From positions 1 through 64,000 of the forward strand of contig NZ_SJSL01000006.1 in the NCBI RefSeq assembly GCF_004331695.1: a DNA stretch of 64,000 nucleotides, given 5' to 3'. Position numbers and translations under genes: made by a program. This DNA comes from Pedobacter psychroterrae. Its GTDB lineage: Bacteria > Bacteroidota > Bacteroidia > Sphingobacteriales > Sphingobacteriaceae. The notes below the pieces were generated by a model that saw nothing but the letters and a program-made list of their open reading frames with translations, made no database searches and was not told the DNA's origin. Position 1 is the first letter of the stretch, and each line of letters begins with the position of its first letter. Of the stretch, positions 7,323-17,108 are shown piece after piece.

Positions 7323-10103
7323 TTAAAATTGTAAACTGATACCTGCGTTATAAGATTTCATCACCGGGTAGCCCGATAAAACCTCGGGGTCTGTATATTT
7401 CAGATGATCAAATGTGAAGAGGTTCATGCCCCTCAAAAATATCCTGGCATTGCTCAGCCTTGCACGTTTACTAAGGCTTTCCGGCAATGTATAACCTAGT
7501 TCAAGACTGCGTAAGCGCAGAAAATCGCCATTTACATACCAGAAAGATGATTCCCTGTAATTGTTTTTATTTTCAAGTGTGGTCAATCGAGGGTAATCTG
7601 CGGTAGTTTTTGTTTGTTCCGTCCAAAACTGCTCCGCATAGGTATTGATTCGTCCACCATTGTTGTTTAACGGCCAGAACAGGAATGGGGCATTTCCAAG
7701 GTATATACTCCTGCCTACCTGTCCCTGAAAAAATGCGCTGACATCAAATCCCTTAAAATTAAACCCGACATCAAGTCCCATGTCCCAATTTGGTAAATTG
7801 GGTTTTTCCATAGGAATCTCATCAAACGCATCAATGATCTCGTCACCGTTCTGGTCCTTATACTTGATATCTCCGGGTTTTACAGTGCCAAAAGTTTGGA
7901 CCGGACTATTCTGAATTTCTGCTTCAGAATTAAAAAATCCAATAGCTTCAAGCATAAAAGGCTGGCTAATGCGGTTGCCTTTTTGATATAAATAGCTGTA
8001 AGGCTGGATGGTTTCGGGCAGGTAAGTTATTTTATTTGTGGCATAACTGATATTTACACCTGCATGGTATCCCCAATCCTTTTTCTGTTTAGATACGGAA
8101 ATGCTGCTTTCAAGACCTTTATTGGCCGTTATGCCTGCATTAATATTCGGCAAATCCTGACCTATTATCCCAGGTACAAGTACATCCTCTGAAACCAGGA
8201 TATTCTTTCTTTTTTCATAGAATACGGTTAGCGATAGATCGAGTATATTAAATAGACGGGCATCCATTCCTGCATCATATTTATAAGCGGTTTCCCAGGT
8301 TAGATTGGGGTTAGGCGCTATGCCGGGATACAAGCCTGCCTGGGCAGTGTTGGCATTACCGAAATTATAACCGCTGGCAGCTATATATTGCCTTAAATCG
8401 CTGAACCGCTGGCCAACTGCAGCATTGCCCACCGCACCTGCTGATACCCTGATTTTTAATAAGTTCAGGTAGTTATTCTGCTTTAAAAAGCCCTCTTCTG
8501 AAATCACCCAGCCCGCAGATACCGCCGGAAACAGACCAAATCTGTTGCCTTTTGGAAAAGCTTCTGTACCGCTGTAAGAAGCGCCGATCTCCGCATAATA
8601 CCTGTTTAAATATCCATAATTCATACGTCCGCTCAGGAACTGGTAATTGTAGGGACTTTCGCTGCCAATAATCAGCCTGTCCTGGTGATATATCAACAGT
8701 GTGCTAAAGGAATGATCAGGTCCCAGCTGTGGTGTATACTCAATGTTTCCTTCCAATGTATTCCGCTTATTCTGGACGTCATTTTCAGGATATCCGCCTG
8801 CACCTATTGGTTCCAGGTTCCCGTTAGTACCGATCAGCGAACTAAGCAGGGGCGCTCCTGATCCATTTTGCCCCAATAATTCCCTAACACCGAAGGTTTT
8901 GCTATATCCTTCCTGGTTGCTGTAAAAATTATCTGTCGAAAATCGCAGACCAGTAGTAAGGCCCTTTATGAGTTCGCTAAAATCATATTTGGTAGAAAGG
9001 GTAGAGTGAATAACCCTGTTGTTTGTAATCCTGTAGCCTGATGAATTGATATAGCCTATCGGATTGTTTGGATATACCGTAGTCCCTGCATATACACCAT
9101 CCTGGACATAAGCAGGGAAAAGGTGGGCAGGATATTTATATAGCATATCCCAGGTGGTAGCGGTATTCGTATAAGGAGCGTTTTTCTGATAAACCCTTCC
9201 GTTAAGGTCCAGTCCGAAGCTCCAGTGTTTATTTACGTTTAAATCAAGGTTAGACCTGAAGGATACATTATCAAGAAAGATGCCCGTAGAGTAACCTTCA
9301 TTCCTGTCTGAATTTTTATAAAGGCCCCCTTGGTGAAAATAACCAAGCCCAACGTAATACTTCGCGATCTTATCGCCTCCGGAAACATCAAAATTCGCTT
9401 TTGTACCTAAAGCATTATTATTGGTTGCCTCTTTCCTCCAGTCAACGTTTGGATAATAATAAGGATCTCCGTTCTCATATCCTGCTATCTGAGCAGGTGT
9501 ATAAGCCGGTGCCAGCCCATCATTGCTGAGCGCCTGATTGTATAGTTTCACAAAGTCTGCAGAGCTGACAAATCCTGGGTTACGGGTCGGTGACATCAGC
9601 CCCTGCTCTATTTTTCCGTTTATAGTTAACTTTCCTTCAACGCCCCTTTTGGTCGTGATTAGCATCACTCCGTTGGCGGCCCGGATTCCATAGATAATAG
9701 CCGAAGCCGCATCCTTAAGTACAGTAATGCTTGCTATATCCTCAAGCTGCACGTCATTAATATTTCTTTCAATGCCGTCAACCATAATCAGCGGTTCACT
9801 AGCTGCCATTGTGCTTCTCCCACGCAGGGAAAATACGGGCGCATCATTTCCGGGTTCACCGGTTCTTTGCTGCACGGTTAAACCTGGTAATTTTCCGAAC
9901 AAGCTGTTGCCGGGGAGATAAACAGAATTACCGATGATATCTTTACTAGTGACTGTACTAATAGAATAGGTCAGCGCCCTGCGTTTGGCTGATGCTGTAT
10001 CCGTTTCCGGCACTGTGTCGTTTTGTTGCCTCGCAAACGTGGTATAACCAGCCAGAAAGAGCACAATAAAGGCAAGTAAATATTTATATATATATGATTT
10101 CAT
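7323..10103 (-). CDS. SusC/RagA-type TonB-dependent transporter without carboxypeptidase-like domain (SusC-1)
   Basis: A 926-residue outer membrane TonB-dependent transporter. After a signal peptide (about 1-25) comes only a short linker, then the plug with SLRGRSTMAASEPLIMVDG and ITVLKDAASAIIYGIRAANG (about residues 90-150), then a 22-strand barrel ending in the typical final SLQF. It lacks the CarboxypepD_reg-like domain seen in most SusC proteins and present in its neighbour SusC-2, and it is about 200 residues shorter. It is 16 bases downstream of the SusD-2 gene and is followed at once by its own SusD, forming a second pair in the same operon. Confidence 0.95.
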   Translation of the reverse strand: MKSYIYKYLLAFIVLFLAGYTTFARQQNDTVPETDTASAKRRALTYSISTVTSKDIIGNSVYLPGNSLFGKLPGLTVQQRTGEPGNDAPVFSLRGRSTMAASEPLIMVDGIERNINDVQLEDIASITVLKDAASAIIYGIRAANGVMLITTKRGVEGKLTINGKIEQGLMSPTRNPGFVSSADFVKLYNQALSNDGLAPAYTPAQIAGYENGDPYYYPNVDWRKEATNNNALGTKANFDVSGGDKIAKYYVGLGYFHQGGLYKNSDRNEGYSTGIFLDNVSFRSNLDLNVNKHWSFGLDLNGRVYQKNAPYTNTATTWDMLYKYPAHLFPAYVQDGVYAGTTVYPNNPIGYINSSGYRITNNRVIHSTLSTKYDFSELIKGLTTGLRFSTDNFYSNQEGYSKTFGVRELLGQNGSGAPLLSSLIGTNGNLEPIGAGGYPENDVQNKRNTLEGNIEYTPQLGPDHSFSTLLIYHQDRLIIGSESPYNYQFLSGRMNYGYLNRYYAEIGASYSGTEAFPKGNRFGLFPAVSAGWVISEEGFLKQNNYLNLLKIRVSAGAVGNAAVGQRFSDLRQYIAASGYNFGNANTAQAGLYPGIAPNPNLTWETAYKYDAGMDARLFNILDLSLTVFYEKRKNILVSEDVLVPGIIGQDLPNINAGITANKGLESSISVSKQKKDWGYHAGVNISYATNKITYLPETIQPYSYLYQKGNRISQPFMLEAIGFFNSEAEIQNSPVQTFGTVKPGDIKYKDQNGDEIIDAFDEIPMEKPNLPNWDMGLDVGFNFKGFDVSAFFQGQVGRSIYLGNAPFLFWPLNNNGGRINTYAEQFWTEQTKTTADYPRLTTLENKNNYRESSFWYVNGDFLRLRSLELGYTLPESLSKRARLSNARIFLRGMNLFTFDHLKYTDPEVLSGYPVMKSYNAGISLQF

Positions 10104-10119
10104 TTAATTATTAAATTAA

Positions 10120-11907
10120 TTACCATCCAGGATTTTGAACCAACCCATACTGTAAACTCACTTCCGAAGGCGGGAAAGGATGCAGGTAATACCAGTCATA
10201 AAATGGACGGTCTTCAAACTTGTATTTTGTATAGGTATATGTGTTGTTGTTTAATTTTTTTACGGCTACATCATAAACAGGCCCTTTAAATACACTGCCC
10301 ATTTTCCAGCGTTTCAAATCCCAGAAACGGTATTCTTCAAATGCAAATTCAATAGCCCATTCGTTCTGTATTTTTATTCGCATCTCGTCTTTTGAGAGGC
10401 CGGTGGGTATATTCGGCATGCCAGAACGGCTCCTGATCAGGTTAATCTTGTCGTAGATCCGCTGGTCGGGAGTAGCAAGTGTTTCGTTAAGTGCTTCTGC
10501 ATACATCATATACAGATCGGTCACCCGCATTTGCGAACATATTGGTGACCAGGTTTTTTGTGTCAGGGCCCTGTCTTCATATCCGTACACATGTTTCCTC
10601 ACCTGGTGAGACCATTGTGTCTGGGCTTTTGAAGGACTGTTATTGCCGGCCAGCGAAGGGTTTTCATGCTCATAATATTGTATCTGTGTAGTTCCATACA
10701 GGTTTTGCATGTTGTGCATCACAGTCTGGTTAAACCTTGGGTCCAGGTTTTTATAGGGAGCAGTAGGGTCATTTGGAGGTGTGGTGACCACACCGTTCCA
10801 GTTCACATAGGAACCATCTTTGTTCTGGTATCTTTCTACCATATTCATACTTACCAGGTTGGAAGAAAATCCTCCTGAAAATGGTGTTCCCCGGGGAATC
10901 CAGTAGGCCATAGACGGATTGGTAACCAGTTGGGTAGCCCAGATCATTTCCGTATTTCCCTGATTGGGTTTGTACTGGTATGAAATGGTATAGTTGAGGT
11001 TAACATTTGACGTATTGACCATGGCATAGGAGTTTGACTCGCAATATTTAATCGCCTCATCAGCAAATTTGACTGCGGTTTCCCAGCGCGCAGGATCATA
11101 CCCCATCAAACAGATCAAATTATTGTTGCCGCCGAAATCCATATATGGCGTTGCAGTATTAAATAGTGGACTCGCGACATATAAGGCGGCCTTGGCTTTT
11201 AAGCTATAGGCAAATGCCTTATTTAGGTGTCCAAAATCCAATCCGTCATACCTGGCAGCAAAATTTGGGTTCGCAATAGCGGCGTCAAGCATCTGGATGA
11301 TATAATTATAGATATCACTTAAGGGCGACCTGGGAAGATTTACCTCATCCGTCTGCACATTTAACTTTTTGGTCACCAGTGGTACCCCACCATAGCGTTT
11401 CATGAGTTCAAAATACTGTAGTGCGATCATTGTCTGCGCCTCAGCTTTGATCCGTTCCTTTTGCGCCGGAGTCGCATCGGGCACTTCGTCAATCCGTTCC
11501 AATAAGGTAAAGGCCTTGCGAATCGCTTTATAATGGTTAGCGTAGATGTCCTCCCCCGTTTTGCTGTTGGTAAGCCATTCAGCATCCACGGTACCGAAAT
11601 TAAATTTGTGTGCGCCGTAGTTGGCATTGGCCCTGAAGCTCCCGCCAAAATCAGTTGCAGATTCCAGCATGGATCCGCCCAGACGGGTGGTGCTGGTTAC
11701 CCCTACTGACAACTGCAGATAATATGGACCCGCATTGTACATGTCATTAACCAGTTTTTCTGTATTTTCATATTTAACGAATACAGAGTCCTCATTAAAT
11801 GTCACTGAAAAGGGTTTTTCCAAAAAATCCTTATTACAGGAACTGGTCATCATTGATCCCAGCAGCAATAGAAAAGCAACTGCTATGGGAGTTATCATTT
11901 TGTTCAT
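10120..11907 (-). CDS. SusD/RagB-type outer membrane lipoprotein (SusD-2)
   Basis: A 595-residue SusD lipoprotein. The open frame extends 13 codons further upstream to 11946 but would overlap the end of SusC-2; the ATG at 11907 gives a proper signal peptide with lipobox MTSSC (Cys24), so that start is chosen. SusD signs are AQTMIALQYFELMKRYGGVP and the C-terminal NEWAIEFAFEEYRFWDLKRW with PFPPSEVSLQYG. It pairs with SusC-2 immediately upstream, 25 bases away. Binding substrate unknown. Confidence 0.93.
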   Translation of the reverse strand: MNKMITPIAVAFLLLLGSMMTSSCNKDFLEKPFSVTFNEDSVFVKYENTEKLVNDMYNAGPYYLQLSVGVTSTTRLGGSMLESATDFGGSFRANANYGAHKFNFGTVDAEWLTNSKTGEDIYANHYKAIRKAFTLLERIDEVPDATPAQKERIKAEAQTMIALQYFELMKRYGGVPLVTKKLNVQTDEVNLPRSPLSDIYNYIIQMLDAAIANPNFAARYDGLDFGHLNKAFAYSLKAKAALYVASPLFNTATPYMDFGGNNNLICLMGYDPARWETAVKFADEAIKYCESNSYAMVNTSNVNLNYTISYQYKPNQGNTEMIWATQLVTNPSMAYWIPRGTPFSGGFSSNLVSMNMVERYQNKDGSYVNWNGVVTTPPNDPTAPYKNLDPRFNQTVMHNMQNLYGTTQIQYYEHENPSLAGNNSPSKAQTQWSHQVRKHVYGYEDRALTQKTWSPICSQMRVTDLYMMYAEALNETLATPDQRIYDKINLIRSRSGMPNIPTGLSKDEMRIKIQNEWAIEFAFEEYRFWDLKRWKMGSVFKGPVYDVAVKKLNNNTYTYTKYKFEDRPFYDWYYLHPFPPSEVSLQYGLVQNPGW

Positions 11908-11932
11908 GATTGTATTATTTAAATGATAAGAT

Positions 11933-14900
11933 TTAAAATTGAACACTTAATCCGGCATTGAATATCTGCAATTGAGGGTATCCCATGCTATCACTGGCAT
12001 TTTGCTCCGGATCCACCAGTTTTAATTTGTCCCAGGTAAGGAGATTCTGTCCGCTTACATAAAACCTGGCACTGCCAACTCCTAATTTTTTGAATAAGTC
12101 ATTGCTGCCAAACTTGTATCCTATCTCTATGTTTTTTAACCGCAGGTAAGATGCGTCTCTTATCCACAAAGTAGAATTCTGGTAGTTCGTGCCGTTAGCA
12201 TAGGTAGCACTCAATTTAGGAAGCTTTGCATTGGCTGCATTTTCCGGTGTCCAGCGCTGCTCCATCACATTGGCAAGGATGCCTCCAAATTGATTGCCCG
12301 GCTTTTGCATATACCCGCTCACCAATCGGCTAACCCGCCCTGCCCCTTGAAAAAGCACACTAAAATCAAAACCTTTGTACGAGAGGTCTAATTCTGCTCC
12401 ATAAGTTTCCTGTGGGTAGGTTGGTGATCCGACAGGAACGAAATCATCCTTGTCAACTTTACCGTCCTTATTTGAATCCATATACCTCACGTCACCGGGA
12501 GTAGGCTTTGCTGAGTATTGCAATGGTGCAGCATCAGCCTCGGCCTGCGTATTGAAAAAGCCCAGGGCGATCAGACCGTAAGTTTGGCTGATGGAATTAC
12601 CTAATTGGTTTTGAGCGGTTTCCGGCCTGCCGTTCTCCAATAGCTTGTTATGTGCGTAAGTGAAATTACCGTTAAGGGAATATTTTAATGCTCCGATCTG
12701 ACTGCTCCAGCCAACTTGAAGTTCATACCCCTGGTTTTTAACCCTGGCCAGGTTATATGCGTCCTGAATGGAGGCGGCTACGTGGGCAATGACAGGCCTG
12801 TTAGAAAGAATATTATTCCGGTAATCTATAAAATAGTCGGCATTAAGGGTTAATTTATCGTTAAAGAAAGCGGCTTCAATTCCATAATTTTGCTTTACGG
12901 CTTTCTCCCAGGTGATATCCGGATTTCCAATCTGCCCTTCTACAACCCCGTCCACACCTCTGATATCCTCGCCAAAACGCGCCCTGTTGGCCATAATATC
13001 ATAGACAGCAGGAAGGTACATAAACCGGTAATATTGTACCGCATTGGTAATCGGATCGGCAGCAATGAGTTTATCGTTTCCGGTTTCACCATAAGAAGCC
13101 CTCAATTTTAGCATACTAAGCATACTGTTATCTCCCAGTAGTTTTTGCACCATCGGTTCCCTGGTGACATTCCAACCGGCAGAGATCGCTGGAAACGTTC
13201 CGTATCGCTTGCTGGCAGGGAAATTTTCCGAACCATTTCTGCCTATAGAACCTTCCAGCATATATCGGTAATCATAATTATAAGTCACCCTTCCTACTAC
13301 ACCCAGGTATCCAATTGGTACTTCCGGGATTTGGAATGTATAACTGCCGCTGAAAGGCCAGTACTGCTTATTTTGATTATAAAGCACCAGTCCGGTAATG
13401 TTGTGTTTGCCCAAGGTCTTGTCGTATTGCATCGCTGCTTCTAGATAGACTCTTTTGGAACGGTTCCTAAATACCTGCGCTGTCACTCCGCCCACTAACT
13501 GATCGGTATTTGGCAAGTAAACAAACGTTTCTTTACCATCCACCACAGTTTCAAGGATTTCGTATGTCGGCCGGGTCACATTTTTACCCATGGTTGTAGC
13601 ATAATCAGAATCGTATCCGAGTTTTGCACGAAAGGACAAGCCCTTTGTGATCATATCAAGGTTTTGGTTCAGATCGGCGGTAATATTAAACTGGTTGATA
13701 AACCTGTCATCATATCCGGCAGATACCACAGTTACAGGATTTATATAGGATTGAATAATCTTATCGCCTATCACACCTGGTGAAGCACCCGCACCGGCAC
13801 GCATTATGGTACTGAAAGGTGAGCCTGCCGTATGGTATTTATCTGAGTAGCCTCCGAGAGAAAGCTTGAAGACGGTAGATTTTGTCAGGTTAAAATCTAC
13901 ATTCGAACGAAAATTATAACGGTTATAAGTTGTGTTATTGCTATACCCGTAATTCTTGTTAAATTCTTTTATCAGCCCACTTTGATCCACATAGCCAAGC
14001 GACACAAAATATTTGGCGAAAGTACTCCCTCCGTTTATAGTTAATGTATTTTTCGTCTGTGGGGCGGTTTTGTGCATCATATAATCAAACCAGTTGATAT
14101 TCGGATGCAGTAACGGGTCGCTTCCGTCCTTAAATTTTTCCAGGTCGATTGGCTTAAAGTACAATTGGTCAGGTGTCAAACCCGGATTGTCATTTTTCAT
14201 CCCCTCATTGTACAAAAAGGCATAGTCATAGGAACCTGAAAACTCAGGCAACCGGGTGGGGGTTTGCAAAGCAAAATTGCTATTCAGGCCAATTTTAGGC
14301 TGTCCGACAGTACCCCGCCTGGTGGTAACCAGAATCACCCCATTTGCTCCCCTAATACCATATACGGCAGTTGTGGAAGCGTCTTTTAGTACCGTAATAT
14401 TATCAACCTCTTCAGCATTGATGCTGTTAAAAGGACGTTCAATACCGTCGACCAATACCAATGGGTCGCTGTTTAAAGCATAGGTACTTGAGCCTCTGAT
14501 GCGGAGCGTAATAGGCTCGTTACCAGGAGCCCCCGTAGTTTGTTGAGCAAACAGTCCGGAAGTACGGCCCACAAGCCCCTGAGCTAAATTAACCGTAGGT
14601 GATTTGGCAAGCTCTTCGCCCTTTACTGTAGTAAGTGCACCAGTGACACTTATTTTCTTTTGGCTACCGTAGGCAACTACCACTACCTCATTCAGTGTGG
14701 AGTTTTCTTCCATCAAGGTCACATCCATGATGCTGCCGCTGTTAATGGGCATTTCCAGAATTTTAAAGCCAATCATTGAAAACACCAGTGTACCATTATC
14801 GGGTACGGTAATGCTATACTTTCCTTGTACATCTGTAACCGTGGCACGGGAAGAACCCAGCACCCTGATGGCAACACCGGGTATCGGGCTACCCAGGGAA

Positions 14901-15304
14901 TCTCTTACAGTTCCCTTTAATACATGGTCTGCCGCTGCTTTAACTATTTTGACTTTTTTTATGATGATAAATTTCCCGTTTATTTCTGCTTCAAAACCCA
15001 GTTTTCTAAGCACCTCGGTTATTTTAACTTTTGTAAAAGACATAGCTGGCAAACTTCTGCTTTCATCGACCGAGGCAGGATTGTAAATGAACCCAAAACC
15101 AGATATTTTTTCTATTTCCTTTAGCACCGCTCCTACAGAGCGGTTCTTTTTAATGGTCATTGTAATTTCGCCATTTACATATGGCTGTTCCGAAGCTTGG
15201 GAAGCCAAAGAGTTCATAAAAAACAATACAGTTCCCAATAGCATCAGACCGGCTTTAGCCGACATATGCACCATGCTCCAACTATATTTTAAAAGTTTAT
15301 TCAT
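11933..15304 (-). CDS. SusC-type TonB-dependent transporter with STN domain (SusC-2)
   Basis: A 1123-residue outer membrane transporter with the full signal-transducing layout: signal peptide (about 1-38), STN (secretin/TonB short N-terminal) domain about 45-115, CarboxypepD_reg-like domain about 128-205, a TonB-box-like stretch LNEVVVVAYG, plug about 215-335 with SLVDGIER-type motif VLVDGIERPFNS and TVLKDASTTAVYGIRGANG, then barrel ending in GLSVQF. The STN domain is the part that contacts a FecR anti-sigma factor across the periplasm, which fits the fecR and sigma genes just upstream. The gap to fecR carries two hairpins. Confident family and regulation call; substrate unknown. Confidence 0.96.
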   Translation of the reverse strand: MNKLLKYSWSMVHMSAKAGLMLLGTVLFFMNSLASQASEQPYVNGEITMTIKKNRSVGAVLKEIEKISGFGFIYNPASVDESRSLPAMSFTKVKITEVLRKLGFEAEINGKFIIIKKVKIVKAAADHVLKGTVRDSLGSPIPGVAIRVLGSSRATVTDVQGKYSITVPDNGTLVFSMIGFKILEMPINSGSIMDVTLMEENSTLNEVVVVAYGSQKKISVTGALTTVKGEELAKSPTVNLAQGLVGRTSGLFAQQTTGAPGNEPITLRIRGSSTYALNSDPLVLVDGIERPFNSINAEEVDNITVLKDASTTAVYGIRGANGVILVTTRRGTVGQPKIGLNSNFALQTPTRLPEFSGSYDYAFLYNEGMKNDNPGLTPDQLYFKPIDLEKFKDGSDPLLHPNINWFDYMMHKTAPQTKNTLTINGGSTFAKYFVSLGYVDQSGLIKEFNKNYGYSNNTTYNRYNFRSNVDFNLTKSTVFKLSLGGYSDKYHTAGSPFSTIMRAGAGASPGVIGDKIIQSYINPVTVVSAGYDDRFINQFNITADLNQNLDMITKGLSFRAKLGYDSDYATTMGKNVTRPTYEILETVVDGKETFVYLPNTDQLVGGVTAQVFRNRSKRVYLEAAMQYDKTLGKHNITGLVLYNQNKQYWPFSGSYTFQIPEVPIGYLGVVGRVTYNYDYRYMLEGSIGRNGSENFPASKRYGTFPAISAGWNVTREPMVQKLLGDNSMLSMLKLRASYGETGNDKLIAADPITNAVQYYRFMYLPAVYDIMANRARFGEDIRGVDGVVEGQIGNPDITWEKAVKQNYGIEAAFFNDKLTLNADYFIDYRNNILSNRPVIAHVAASIQDAYNLARVKNQGYELQVGWSSQIGALKYSLNGNFTYAHNKLLENGRPETAQNQLGNSISQTYGLIALGFFNTQAEADAAPLQYSAKPTPGDVRYMDSNKDGKVDKDDFVPVGSPTYPQETYGAELDLSYKGFDFSVLFQGAGRVSRLVSGYMQKPGNQFGGILANVMEQRWTPENAANAKLPKLSATYANGTNYQNSTLWIRDASYLRLKNIEIGYKFGSNDLFKKLGVGSARFYVSGQNLLTWDKLKLVDPEQNASDSMGYPQLQIFNAGLSVQF

Positions 15305-15349
15305 ATTTTTATAATGTTTTTAACATGCTGTTATTTTGTTGAAAATACT

Positions 15350-15378
15350 GGGGCTACAAATTCGCATTTTGTTGCCCC
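15350..15378 (-). promoter_or_regulatory. Hairpin 2 in the fecR-susC gap
   Basis: An imperfect inverted repeat: GGGGC at 15350-15354 pairs with GCCCC at 15374-15378, extended by ACAAA with TTTGT after a T-T mismatch, around a short loop. In transcript direction it comes second after fecR and is followed by only a weak T-run, so it could be a leaky terminator or an RNA stem setting the ratio of regulator to transporter transcripts. Function is inferred. Confidence 0.5.
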
Positions 15379-15388
15379 ATTTATATTT

Positions 15389-15413
15389 CCTGCACTGATC
15401 TGATCAGTGCAGG
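15389..15413 (-). promoter_or_regulatory. Hairpin 1 in the fecR-susC gap, perfect 12-bp inverted repeat
   Basis: Positions 15389-15400 and 15402-15413 are perfectly complementary 12-base arms around a single central base, 21 bases after the fecR stop. On the minus strand it is followed by AAATAT, not a T-run, so it is not a classic terminator in the operon direction; on the plus strand it is followed by T-rich sequence. It may be a protein-binding palindrome or an mRNA-stabilising stem. Confidence 0.55.
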
Positions 15414-15434
15414 TTTATTTTTACGGCTAATACA

Positions 15435-16382
15435 TCAATTCATAAATATTTTAAAGGTTTTGTCATCTGCGGATGCATCTATGTTAAAATGATGGATCCG
15501 GGATAGTAGCCATAGGATTTTCCCGGGCTGCTGGCTTGTGGAAAACGTTCCGGTAAACTTCAAATGCTCCAGTTTTAAGCCCGGTTGTACACTGATCTTT
15601 ATGCCATAAGCGCTTTGCAGCGTAGCCAACACTTCAGACATTGGCGAATTGTCGAAAATAAGGCTCCTCACAGGCTGTACCAATAGGCTTACTGTGCTTT
15701 TGCGGGTGGTTTTATTGTATAGCAATTGCTCTCCTTTAACGAGTACACCCAATAATTTTGCATCATTACCTACGGCAACCTTTCCGGAACTTACCGCTAC
15801 ATCAATCCTCTCAGACCGCTTATAAGCATTGATGGTAAATGAGGTCCCTAAGACGTGGGTGTAAAGCTGGTTTGGCAACAATACGCTAAAAGGACGCTGT
15901 TTTTCATGGTGGATGTTAAAGAAAGCCCGCCCCTCTAAAAGTTCAACAATTCTTTTGTCTGATTTGAACCTTTTCGGATATTTTACCTGGCTCAATGGCC
16001 CAAGCAGGATTACAGAGCCGTCTTGCAGCATTATTTTCTTTTGCTGATCCTTTGCAGTGCTGATAATCATGTACGCTGCTGCAGGTTTACCGTTACTTTT
16101 CCAGTTCCATGAGGCAATTCCCGCAGCACTTACTAAAAGGAGAATTGCAGCGTATTTCAAATAGGGCAGCAGTTTAAAGGTGGGTGTTTCGTTATGATCT
16201 ATTTGTGAAACGATGGCTTTAAATAACTCTTCCTCGAGTTGCTTCCTTGATTGCTCATCACGGGATATCGTGGATTTAAAAGAATAGTACCATTTGTCTA
16301 CCAGCTTACGCTCTTTTGTATTGGCTTTGCCAGTTAGGTACCGGTCCAGAATTTTTTCTGCTTTTTCCTTATTTGTCATCAC
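15435..16382 (-). CDS. FecR-family anti-sigma factor
   Basis: A 315-residue single-pass inner-membrane protein. The cytoplasmic N-terminal part (about 1-70) holds the sigma-binding region, a membrane segment lies at about 75-92 (KYAAILLLVSAAGIASW), and the periplasmic part carries the FecR core (about 110-210, with LQDGSVILLGPLSQVKYP and VLGTSFTINAY) and a C-terminal DUF4974-like domain (about 240-315, LIFDNSPMSEVLATLQSAYG). It relays the state of the STN domain of SusC-2 to the sigma factor encoded 64 bases upstream. The gene starts with two Met codons; either may be used. Confidence 0.95.
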   Translation of the reverse strand: MMTNKEKAEKILDRYLTGKANTKERKLVDKWYYSFKSTISRDEQSRKQLEEELFKAIVSQIDHNETPTFKLLPYLKYAAILLLVSAAGIASWNWKSNGKPAAAYMIISTAKDQQKKIMLQDGSVILLGPLSQVKYPKRFKSDKRIVELLEGRAFFNIHHEKQRPFSVLLPNQLYTHVLGTSFTINAYKRSERIDVAVSSGKVAVGNDAKLLGVLVKGEQLLYNKTTRKSTVSLLVQPVRSLIFDNSPMSEVLATLQSAYGIKISVQPGLKLEHLKFTGTFSTSQQPGKILWLLSRIHHFNIDASADDKTFKIFMN

Positions 16383-16446
16383 CAGTATGTCACGTCTGGA
16401 GGCAGAAAGTACCGACGAAAAATGTTAAGCTTTCGTGAACGCCGTG

Positions 16447-17004
16447 TTAATAAAACAAAGATAGAATAAACAACAGGTACGAAAATTTCTCTTTCAATAT
16501 TCTGGTTGCTATAGATAGCTGGTTTTTGATGGTTTGCTTACTCAGGCTCAGCTCAAGAGAAATCTCGTCAATAGATTTTTGCTCAGTTCGGCTAAGCATA
16601 AATATAAGGCGCATCTTTTCGGGTAAGCTTGCAATGGCTTCATTTACTTGACCCTGTAACTCTTTGGCCATTAGTTGCTGGTCCGGGGACGGCTGTGCTG
16701 CAGCCTGGGTGTGCTTCAATTCCTGGTAATGGCTCCCGGCAGTGAGCTCATTCCTGAAAAAATTAATTACCCGGTATTTCACCGCCTGGTGCAGGTAACC
16801 TTCAATTGAACCTTTGATATTAAGGTCTCTACGCTTTTCCCATATGGAGATAAAGACTTCCTGAACAATGTCTTTGGCAACATCTTCATTTTGTGTACGT
16901 ATCAGCGCGTCGTCGAAGAGGGCCTCCCAGTAGCTTTTGTACATTTGCTCCAATGCCTTTACTTGTCCTTTCTTAAGTCTTTTTAAGAGATCATCCTTAT
17001 CCAC
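16447..17004 (-). CDS. ECF RNA polymerase sigma factor (Bacteroidetes family, FecI-like)
   Basis: A 185-residue sigma-70 family factor. Region 2 (about 10-75) includes LFDDALIRTQNEDVAKDIVQ and VFISIWEKRRDLNIKGSIEG; region 4 (about 120-170) contains LPEKMRLIFMLSRTEQKSI and the helix-turn-helix EISLELSLSKQTIKNQLSIA. It is expected to drive the SusCD locus downstream when released by FecR. The 63-base gap to fecR suggests co-transcription. The protein ends in a hydrophobic tail (FSYLLFILSLFY), common in this subfamily. Confidence 0.95.
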   Translation of the reverse strand: MDKDDLLKRLKKGQVKALEQMYKSYWEALFDDALIRTQNEDVAKDIVQEVFISIWEKRRDLNIKGSIEGYLHQAVKYRVINFFRNELTAGSHYQELKHTQAAAQPSPDQQLMAKELQGQVNEAIASLPEKMRLIFMLSRTEQKSIDEISLELSLSKQTIKNQLSIATRILKEKFSYLLFILSLFY

Positions 17005-17108
17005 AGCGAAGATTTTGAATTTTTTTTCAAAACTACCTCCCGCGTGTTCAGTTACTATTAATAAATGATGATTTTAAACGCCAGCTTTTGCACCACAGGC
17101 TTTAAAAA

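Noticed and set aside
11907..11946. Longer start for SusD-2
   Set aside because: It would overlap the end of SusC-2 and add 13 residues before the signal peptide, spoiling the lipoprotein signal.
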